Shown piece after piece: positions 1 through 7,200 of a stretch of 13,546 nucleotides of DNA. The notes under the pieces are model-generated. The model did not search any database, had not been told where the DNA came from, and saw only the letters and a list, made by a program, of their open reading frames with translations. Made by a program: the position numbers and the translations under genes. Every line of letters starts with the position of its first letter. The stretch's first letter is position 1. Source of the stretch: Ignavibacteriota bacterium (GTDB lineage Bacteria; Bacteroidota; Ignavibacteria; Palsa-1295). The stretch covers positions 1 through 13,546 of the forward strand of contig JANYLL010000086.1 of the NCBI GenBank assembly GCA_025357895.1, in the 5' to 3' direction.

Positions 1-318
1 TATTACGAAAAAATCCCTGCACCTGAAGAAACATTAAATCTATTAAGCTGATTGTACAGTAATGATAAAAAACATTATTTTCATCTTTATCTTAAATTTA
101 TTACTTTCTGATTTATTGACAAACTCAAACCGGAAGGCAAACCAATGCCGAGAGTAAAAGCCGTGTGGCCGGATTGTACAATCGCTGAATCCTGAGAAAG
201 AGCATTGCTCAGAAATAAAAAATTTAAGATAAAGATGAAAATAATGTTTTTTATCATTACTGTACAATCAGCTTAATAGATTTAATGTTTCTTCAGGTGC
301 AGGGATTTTTTCGTAATA
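1..318. repeat. 99-bp perfect inverted repeat with 120-bp spacer
   Basis: Bases 1-99 are the exact reverse complement of 220-318, so base 1 pairs with 318 and base 99 with 220. Complementarity becomes patchy just inside the arms. The spacer (100-219) contains a 12-bp palindrome GATTGTACAATC at 172-183; its half GATTGTACA also occurs once in each arm (50-58 and, inverted, 261-269). A small hairpin lies at 192-212. No convincing gene lies in 1-501: the short open frames are AT-rich and resemble no family. The left arm starts at the very first base, so the true outer boundary is unknown. It could be a genuine palindromic element or a fold-back artefact at a contig end. Confidence 0.9.
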
Positions 319-444
319 TCAGAAAAAAAAACAGGAAAAAAAACGATGATTATCTGATAAGTGAACACATTGGTTACGATAAAATTTCCATAATAATAAA
401 AATAATCTTGAGTTTGTTCGCTCTGTTTCTTCTTCATAAAGCAA

Positions 445-470
445 CAAAGTCCGCCTTGCGGCGGACCTTG
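445..470 (-). terminator. Hairpin terminator of the secreted Ig-repeat gene
   Basis: Bases 449-455 pair with 460-466 (GTCCGCC/GGCGGAC) around a TTGC loop. After one mismatch the stem continues with 445-447 against 468-470. It lies 32 bases past the stop of the minus-strand gene at 502-2583. Read on that strand, the stem is followed by TTTGTTGCTTT, a moderate U-rich tract. The core AAAGTCCGCC recurs in the hairpin cluster at 8694-8780, so it may also belong to a dispersed repeat family. Confidence 0.55.
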
Positions 471-501
471 TTCACACATACCCTTCCTTGATTCGTTCTT
501 A

Positions 502-2583
502 TTACTTGGAAACAATTATTCGCTTCGAGGCGATGAATTGCTCGCCTGTTGCACTCATGCCTGCAATACGAACGATGTAGGAACCGCTAACGAAATTCGA
601 AGCATCCCATTTCCATGTCGTGTTTGCTTTGGCAGAGCTTTGTATATTACCGAGCAAGTCAATGACATGAATATCAGCCGAGCGAATTCCCGCCATATTG
701 ACGAGTACATAGCTCGAAGCAGGATTCGGCGATACGTTGATCGCAACACCTGCCGGCAATGCATTCGGAACGCTTGCTGCTACATTCAAACCTTGCAGAT
801 CAAAATCCTGTGACTGCAAATTATGATTGGCATCGATCATCAAATGATCGTGATGCACTGCATTATCGGTAGCCGTATAAGTTACGACGACCGTCAGGTT
901 ATCTCCCGGATGGAGAACAAATGGGGTCGGAGTCGGATTTGTCGAGCTGATCGTGAAGTATGTTCCGTCAGCAAGATAGATCTTATTTACTGTGCAATCG
1001 ACAGTCAGATTATTCGTGAAATAGAAGCTCATTGAAGCTTTACGATTTGCACTTCCTTCGATTCCAAGTGTACGATGCTCCGTTGGGAAAAGAGGGCGAA
1101 CAACTGAATCGGTTGAATTGCTATTATGAACAATATATCCGATGAGATGCCCATCTGCTGAATGGCAGCTAAGATTATCACCGCTTAATACAAGCGATAC
1201 CATTGCAGTAAACTCCACTTTACTATTGGTCGTAGGAGCAAAAGTATACATCAGTGTAGTGTTCTTCGAGTTAGCAGGTACGATAATTGGCAGCGTCGAC
1301 GAAATCGAGAATACACCTGCATCGGTTCCGGTGATAGTTGCTGAATTAACCGTAATAGCATTTGAGCTATTATTGATAAGGTACAACGTATGATCTGCTG
1401 TTCCGCCGACGACGATTGCATCGTGGAAGTTTTCGCCTTGCTCAGTTCGGAGGCACGATGAATCATGTGGAGTATTTGTTACGGAATTACCTCCGAAGTT
1501 GATAACGACAGAGCCGCTGCCTGCAGGATTCGTGCTCTGATAGTTCACTGTGAGGTGACATGTTTCCTGGAGATTTACTTCATGAGGAGTGTAGCAGATC
1601 TTGAATGTCATAGAAGCGCCTCCGGCAAGAGTATCTGAGTGATGGTCAAACCCCGGAGTGACTGAGAAATCTTTATTATCACACAGTGCCCAATTCATTA
1701 TGATCACTGCTGCAGTGCTCTTATTCTTTACAACTACATCATGGCAAAGTGTTGCACCGGCATCGACTGTTCCGAATGTAAATTCATGCGGATCGGCAAC
1801 GACGATTGCATCGCCGCCGCCATTCGTTGAATGCACCGAACCGCCAAAATTAATTACGATCTGACCATCAGAAAGCGGATCAAGTTCAAGATAATGAAGA
1901 GTAATACTGCATGTTGCCTGAAGATGAGCAGTATTGGCTTTATAGCATACTTTGAAATGTACTGTTGCTCCTGCAGCAAGAGTATCGTTACCGTCGAATG
2001 ATGGAGTAATAGAAAAATCAGCATTGTCGCAGCGCGTCCAGCTGGTAATGATCACAGTAGATTTAGTGGTATTCGTTACGGTAATGTATCTGCAAGAATC
2101 GTGTCCGGCTTCAAGTGCTCCGAAACTAAACTCATGCGGATCAGCAACTAAGACATCGCCTCCGGTATGATTGATCGTCACCGTTCCCGATAGACCGAGT
2201 GATTGATGACAATCTGATCCGTCTTTTGCGATCGATAATGTACTGGTTAAAACGCCTGATGCAGTTAAACCGGGTTTGAAGCTAATACTAACTGACACCG
2301 TATCACCGGATTTCAGAGTAATATGCTTCGGGTCAACAGTAAACGCTTCACTGCCGGTAATGCTTAAGTTCAGGACCAAAGATCCTGTCGAAGTATTTGT
2401 GATAATTAGAGTGCGTGTTTGCAATGCTCCCGGAACTGCATTAAAGGTCCAGGTAAGATCATTACTTGAAAGCGAAAATCCGCAATCTGCTGCCTTCGCT
2501 GATTGTGAATGTAGAGAGGTCAATGAGCATAACAGCATCACGAATGCTGCCATACGCAGAAAAGAAGTACGATAAGGTTTCAT
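502..2583 (-). CDS. Secreted Ig-like repeat (choice-of-anchor D type) protein with T9SS sorting domain
   Basis: This 693-residue protein has an N-terminal signal peptide (about 1-32: basic start, hydrophobic stretch at 11-23, cleavage probably near the AKAAD region). The rest is beta-rich Ig-like modules of the 'choice-of-anchor D'/ASH-like kind. Residues 143-250 and 259-366 are a clear tandem repeat (xVxVADPHEFxFG start, VINFGG end). Each copy has four cysteines at equivalent places (164, 185, 213, 225; 280, 301, 330, 342), suggesting disulfides outside the cytoplasm. Further Ig-like modules follow up to about 600. Residues about 612-693 (SPNPASS... SGSYIVRI... KRIIVSK) match a type A T9SS C-terminal domain, so export across the outer membrane and surface attachment or release are expected. 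No catalytic motif is visible; an adhesive or structural role is inference. A good -7 box lies 84 bases upstream of the ATG. The gene is divergent from fur. Confidence 0.88.
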   Translation of the reverse strand: MKPYRTSFLRMAAFVMLLCSLTSLHSQSAKAADCGFSLSSNDLTWTFNAVPGALQTRTLIITNTSTGSLVLNLSITGSEAFTVDPKHITLKSGDTVSVSISFKPGLTASGVLTSTLSIAKDGSDCHQSLGLSGTVTINHTGGDVLVADPHEFSFGALEAGHDSCRYITVTNTTKSTVIITSWTRCDNADFSITPSFDGNDTLAAGATVHFKVCYKANTAHLQATCSITLHYLELDPLSDGQIVINFGGSVHSTNGGGDAIVVADPHEFTFGTVDAGATLCHDVVVKNKSTAAVIIMNWALCDNKDFSVTPGFDHHSDTLAGGASMTFKICYTPHEVNLQETCHLTVNYQSTNPAGSGSVVINFGGNSVTNTPHDSSCLRTEQGENFHDAIVVGGTADHTLYLINNSSNAITVNSATITGTDAGVFSISSTLPIIVPANSKNTTLMYTFAPTTNSKVEFTAMVSLVLSGDNLSCHSADGHLIGYIVHNSNSTDSVVRPLFPTEHRTLGIEGSANRKASMSFYFTNNLTVDCTVNKIYLADGTYFTISSTNPTPTPFVLHPGDNLTVVVTYTATDNAVHHDHLMIDANHNLQSQDFDLQGLNVAASVPNALPAGVAINVSPNPASSYVLVNMAGIRSADIHVIDLLGNIQSSAKANTTWKWDASNFVSGSYIVRIAGMSATGEQFIASKRIIVSK

Positions 2584-2666
2584 ATTTTCTATGAGTTTGA
2601 ATAAGTGAAAATCGTTGCAATAAGAGCAAACATCGGCCTGCCCACACTATAAATACATTTTCGGGT

Positions 2667-2675
2667 GCAAAGTTA
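2667..2675 (-). promoter_or_regulatory. Bacteroidetes-type -7 box for the Ig-repeat gene
   Basis: On the minus strand this reads TAACTTTGC, an exact match to the Bacteroidetes -7 consensus TAnnTTTG(C). It would give a leader of about 75-80 nt before the ATG at 2583. No clear TTTG -33 box stands at the right distance, only a T-rich tract around 2690-2696, so the assignment rests on the -7 element alone. Confidence 0.5.
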
Positions 2676-2711
2676 CAGCTTTGGTCGAAAAAAGACTGGA
2701 AATCTTCAAAA

Positions 2712-2744
2712 TTTGATAAATTGGAACGGAAAGTGGTAATTTTT
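2712..2744 (+). promoter_or_regulatory. Probable fur promoter (TTTG-N21-TAATTTTT)
   Basis: TTTG at 2712-2715 and TAATTTTT at 2737-2744 are 21 bases apart, within the usual Bacteroidetes -33/-7 spacing, with seven of eight -7 positions matching. Transcription would start at about 2750, inside the palindrome at 2747-2767, so a bound repressor would block initiation directly. Confidence 0.42.
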
Positions 2745-2746
2745 CG

Positions 2747-2767
2747 TATTAAGACTAAGTCTTAATA
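2747..2767 (+). promoter_or_regulatory. 21-bp perfect palindrome, probable Fur-family operator
   Basis: TATTAAGACT and AGTCTTAATA flank a central A: ten perfectly paired bases on each side, ending 7 bases before the fur start codon. Fur/PerR/Zur sites are AT-rich palindromes of about this size (7-1-7 or 9-1-9) and such genes are commonly autoregulated, so autoregulation is the natural reading. The letters do not closely match the classical GATAATGATAATCATTATC Fur box, so the site may be lineage-specific. It could also act on the divergent gene at 502-2583. Confidence 0.7.
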
Positions 2768-2774
2768 ACTATAA

Positions 2775-3344
2775 ATGACTGAACAGAAAGCCGAATCAAA
2801 ATTAAGCAGAAAAAGCAAGGCCCAAGAGCCGGCTGAGGCTTCACCGACTGAGATCTTCCGGAAATTCCTGAAGGAAGGCGAATACCGTATTACGCCGGAG
2901 CGCTTCGAAGTCCTGGATGCTGTTATGAAATGGGACGATCATTTCGATGCCGATAATCTTTTTATCTGGCTGAAAAATAACGGATCGAAAGTTTCGCGCG
3001 CAACGGTTTATAAAACGCTTAATCTTCTGCACGAATGCGGCTTGGTTTCGCGCTACCGCTTTTCGCAAGGCCATGCTCAATATGAAAAAACGATTGACCG
3101 CCCGCATCACGATCACCTGATCTGCACGACGTGCGGCAAGATCATCGAATTCGATAACAGCCGAGTCATCCAAATGCAGAATGACATTTGCATAGCCTAT
3201 GGCTTCAAACCGCTTTATCACTCATTTCAGGTATTCAGCCAATGCCTTGATGGAGCAATGGATATTCAGGACTGCGAATACGCACGGCAGCTAAAATCAG
3301 CACTGATGAATCCGCATAAGAAGAAAAATCACAGTATAAAATAG
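2775..3344 (+). CDS. fur: Fur-family metal-dependent transcriptional regulator
   Basis: A 189-residue Fur-superfamily repressor (typical members are 130-160) with a polar, Lys-rich N-terminal extension of about 24 residues. The winged-helix domain spans about 25-105: RITPERFEVLDAV at 38-50, and VSRATVYKTLNLLHECGLV at 73-91, which is the recognition-helix signature. The metal-binding and dimerisation domain begins with HHDHLICTTCG at 111-121; C117/C120 are the first structural zinc pair. The usual second CxxC is not present: C157 and C167 are ten positions apart. The family senses Fe2+, Zn2+ or peroxide; the adjacent FTR1 permease favours iron, but Zur or PerR function cannot be excluded from sequence. 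Start chosen at 2775 because the upstream palindrome and -7 box fit it. A long inverted repeat begins at its stop codon. Confidence 0.93.
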   Translation: MTEQKAESKLSRKSKAQEPAEASPTEIFRKFLKEGEYRITPERFEVLDAVMKWDDHFDADNLFIWLKNNGSKVSRATVYKTLNLLHECGLVSRYRFSQGHAQYEKTIDRPHHDHLICTTCGKIIEFDNSRVIQMQNDICIAYGFKPLYHSFQVFSQCLDGAMDIQDCEYARQLKSALMNPHKKKNHSIK

Positions 3345-3403
3345 TTTTGAGTTCTTAGTTCTTAATTCAGAACTAAGAATTAAAAACTAAGAACTTTCAA
3401 AAC
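3344..3403 (+). terminator. Long inverted repeat between fur and the iron permease gene
   Basis: 3351-3368 pairs with 3377-3394 (18 positions, one C/A mismatch) around an 8-base loop. The helix extends with GTTTTGA (3344-3350) against TCAAAAC (3397-3403) past a two-base bulge, giving about 24 pairs in total. It starts at the last base of the fur stop codon and ends 4 bases before the next ATG. It is AT-rich and lacks a following U tract, so classical termination is uncertain. It could be an attenuator, an RNA-processing or stability element, or a dispersed palindromic repeat. Confidence 0.6.
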
Positions 3404-3407
3404 AGAC

Positions 3408-4196
3408 ATGTTTGAAAAAATTTTTAATCAATTCGTTATCAGTTTCCGAGAAGGGCTTGAGGCCGCGCTTGTTATTATGACGGTAATGATCGCAATAAAA
3501 AAGCGCGGCGATGAGCGATTTCGCAAAGCAGCAATTTGGGGAATCGTCGTTGCTATCATTGCCTGCGTCGTCGGCGGCTATTTCCTTGGCACTATCGCGC
3601 TTATCAATAATCACGGGCTTGAACTCATCCTCTACATTTCAGCCATGATCGCCGTAACCGGAATGGTCTTTTGGATGATGAAGACCGGAAAGAATCTTAA
3701 AGGCGAAATTGAAAAGAAGATCACTGCGTATGAACCGAATAAAAGTTTTTTTCCTCTTCTGGGAATTTTCCTCTTCGTTTTTTTTATGATCGCACGGGAG
3801 GGTTTCGAGATGGTGCTTTTGCTGCTTGCTTTTGGAGCAGGTATCGGCGGCTGGTATTATGATGTTGCAATGCTTTTAGGAATTGCTTTTGCAGTGCTCA
3901 TCAGCTTTGCTCTTTCTAAAGGGATCATCAAAGTCCACGTCGGGAAATTTTTGCAGCAGACTGCATACGTGCTTATTTTCTTCGTCATTCAACTTGTTTT
4001 TGACAGCCTCCATGAAGCGTATGAGGGAAATTTTCTCCCGCAGCCAACATCGCAAGGTTGGGCGAATTTTATTGATTACGTCCATGATCAGATCCCGATC
4101 TTTTCCTATATTGCGCTCGGACTTTTTGGGATAATTATTATTTATCATTTAATTCAATCCATACCTAAACGTCCACGAGAAATAGGAACTGTCTGA
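3408..4196 (+). CDS. FTR1-family high-affinity iron permease
   Basis: A 262-residue membrane protein of the FTR1/EfeU (OFeT) family, which moves iron across the inner membrane. The two hallmark REGxE motifs are present: REGLE at 14-18 in the first membrane segment and REGFE at 130-134 in the fourth. Seven hydrophobic segments can be placed at roughly 8-28, 42-63, 70-91, 114-137, 144-168, 183-202 and 232-252, the usual topology and length. No EfeO or EfeB partner gene is adjacent; the upstream neighbour is the Fur-family regulator, 63 bases away, on the same strand and possibly co-transcribed through the hairpin at 3344-3403. No Shine-Dalgarno site is visible, as is common in Bacteroidota. Iron as substrate is from family knowledge; ferrous or ferric preference cannot be told. 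Confidence 0.93.
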   Translation: MFEKIFNQFVISFREGLEAALVIMTVMIAIKKRGDERFRKAAIWGIVVAIIACVVGGYFLGTIALINNHGLELILYISAMIAVTGMVFWMMKTGKNLKGEIEKKITAYEPNKSFFPLLGIFLFVFFMIAREGFEMVLLLLAFGAGIGGWYYDVAMLLGIAFAVLISFALSKGIIKVHVGKFLQQTAYVLIFFVIQLVFDSLHEAYEGNFLPQPTSQGWANFIDYVHDQIPIFSYIALGLFGIIIIYHLIQSIPKRPREIGTV

Positions 4197-4282
4197 TCGA
4201 AAAGAAGAAAAATATTTTCAAAGAGATAGATTTTTACCCTACCGATTTCGAACGCTGAGCCTTTTATAAGGGTTTTCAAGGA

Positions 4283-7200
4283 GTGAAATCTATAACTTTT
4301 GTTTTTATTCTTTATCTTGCAGCGATGCCCTCTCTGAGGGCGCAGCCTCGCAGTGCGAAAGCAATTATTATAAAGTTCAAAACTGAAGCTGCGATGACCT
4401 CACCTGACACATCGCTTCTTGTTGAACTTCAGCATATTACTCCTCAGGATATTCGCTCAGCAACTCGGATTTTTCAGAAACGATCAAATGGCAATATTCA
4501 GTCAGTCAATACCATTGACCCAGAACTTGCCCGCATCGTTATTCTCCCTCTGTATGATAATGTTGATGCTACTCGAAGTGCAAACTCACTTGGCAAATTT
4601 CAAGAGATAGAATATGCCGAGCCAAATTATATTTATCATATTGACAGTGCACCGACTCCCAACGATTCTCTTTATGACCAGCAATGGGCGCATCGCGTAA
4701 TGCATATTCCCGAAGCTTGGCAGATCACACAAGGTGATTCATCTATCCATATCGGTTTTGTCGATACGGGAGTGGAATGGGATCATCCCGATCTCGTCGG
4801 ACAGTTCGCCGTCAATTCTCTTGAAGATATAAATCATAACGGATTATTCGATCCATGGCCATCGACAGAAAAGCGCATGGATGCTCATGGGAATATGGTA
4901 ACCGGCGATCTTGATGGTATTGATCAAGATGGCAATGGTTATATAGATGATGTAATTGGATATGATTTTGTCGATCAAAGTTCACTGAATTTTGGTGATG
5001 CAAAAGAACGCGATCCGATTCCGCAGGATGAGGAGTCGCATACTCACGGCACAGCAGTTGCCGGTGTGATCGCAGCAAAATCTAATAATAAAATAGGTGT
5101 TGCGGGCATTGCGCCGAAATGTAGGCTTGTCGCTCTTCGAGCCTTTGATGCAACGGGCAATGCCGAAGATGATGATATTGCCTCGGCAATAGTTTATGCC
5201 GCAGATAATAATGTACGAATAGTAAATCTATCATTCGGAGATATTGTCCCTTCCCTTCTGCAGCGTGATGCGATCCACTATGCAACAAGCAAAGGTGTTC
5301 TCGTTTTCGCATCAAGCGGCAATGACGGCAGCACCAATCCCCATTACCCATCCGATTTCGATGAATGCGTTTCCGTCGGCGGCACTGTACTGGCAACAGA
5401 TAATAGGACTGAAAGCCAGTGGGCGCAATCAACTCATGGTGTGGGTATGGATCTTACCGCGCCGGCAGTTCAAATTTATACTTTATTCGGAGCCGATAGT
5501 TATCAAGCAATTAGCGGTACAAGTTTCAGTTCACCCGAAGCTGCGGCAGTTGCAGGGCTTATTCTTTCAAATAATCCGAAGCTCTCGAATATTGAAGTCC
5601 GCTCAATACTCGAATCAACTTGTAAACATATTAATCTTACAAATTTAGGTCCGTTTGATGCTAATGGACGTATCGATGCTTTTGCAGCAGTTAGTTATAA
5701 AGGAAGCGCAGCCGTTAAGATCACTTCACCTCATACGAATGATGGATTTCATGTCGGGGATAGCATTGCTGTTATTGGATCTGCCGTTAGCACCTTGTTC
5801 TCGGATTACCAAATATCTTTTGAAAAAGGTTCGAATGCAAGTTCAAGACATTATGAAACAGTCACTCCATTTACAAATAACCACCGTATCTTTAATGATT
5901 CACTTCAGGTAATTAATGACACACTCGGAATTATATATACAGATAAACTTTCTCCGGGTACCTATACAATGTCTCTGATTGTATCTTCTAGTGATCGCCG
6001 TTCGACAGAAGAACGAATGATCGTTGAATTAAAATCATCACTACCGAAGATCGATTCGCTTTCAGCAATTCCGATTTATGTTAATGAAAAACGCGGGCTC
6101 TTAATTCAGGCTCATACCGATACGTTAACAACGGTTACCCTTTATTTCCGCGGGCAAGGTACGAATGCGTGGTTGACAAAAAAAGATGATCGCTATACGA
6201 AAGGACACAATATCCTCATCACATCAAGCGAAGCGCCCGTCATGACGACGCTTGAGATAAAATTTGTTGCACGCAATAGCGCAGGTGATTCTGTCAGTCA
6301 AGTATTGACAGGTACGATCTCATCGGAAGCAGTTACAGAAAAAGGATTTATTCAAAAGAATTATTCATTGCCGCTTGGCTATGCTCTTGATACAGTGCTT
6401 TCAACTCCGGCCGGAGATCAAGTCGTTATGAATACTTTTCCTGATGGCACGGATTTCGGTCCTTTAAAAATATTTTCCTTCGATGCAAAAGTAAAACAAT
6501 TCAAAGTTGTTGATTCATTAAACGCCCCGTGGATACCACGCTCGATAGGCAATACAACCGGCGATACTATACCTGAATTGCTTTTGCAAGCGGGACATTC
6601 GTATGAAATATTCAAGCAAAATGCGAATCATTCATTGCTTGGCAATATTATTAATGCCGATACAACTTCCCGAAGCAAACTTGCATTGGGATTAGTTGAT
6701 GTAGATAATGACGGAAAGCAGGAGTTAGTCGTTGAGGATACTGAGCGAATTGCATCCGATCATTTTAGATCAATCATAAAAGTATTACAAGTTTCAGGCA
6801 GTAGCACTTCCCTTCTGGGAAAACTTATTAATACTACTCCTCCTGCTCCATTTCAGTCAGATAATAATTATAACTCACCGGATGCACGATTTGCAGATAT
6901 CAATAATGATGGCAAGGTCGATATTCTTACCGTTGATGACGATGCTGATATTGTTGCGTATGAATTCGACAACTCCTCTCCAAATTCTTTTAAATCTATC
7001 TTCGAAGATATTAACGAGGGTGCAACGGAAGGAAGACTATTGACTACGGGGGATTTCAATGGAGATGGCAAACCCGATATTGCTCTTGCTTTTCATACTC
7101 CCTATGATCCGAATGCTGATAATGAATACGATGCATCGTATTGGACCGTCAAAGTAATGCTTGGGAACGGCGATGCTACATTCAAGACAATTTACACCGA

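Noticed and set aside
172..183. GATTGTACAATC as a regulator binding site
   Set aside because: No gene starts nearby and the same half-sites belong to the inverted repeat arms, so it is described only as part of that repeat.
1142..2170. Several plus-strand open frames of 68-99 codons inside 502-2583
   Set aside because: They are antisense shadows of the long minus-strand gene, whose signal peptide, repeats and T9SS tail are clear.
2841..3221. 126-codon minus-strand open frame opposite fur
   Set aside because: It lies fully inside the fur gene on the other strand and shows no family motif; fur has diagnostic HTH and zinc motifs.
4228..4236. TAGATTTTT as a -7 box for the protease gene
   Set aside because: The match is imperfect and no -33 element is found at the right distance; in this AT-rich gap it is likely chance.
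4278..4285. AAGGAG as a Shine-Dalgarno site for the protease
   Set aside because: It overlaps the GTG start, leaving no spacing for normal ribosome pairing; the start is chosen on the signal peptide and the upstream stop.
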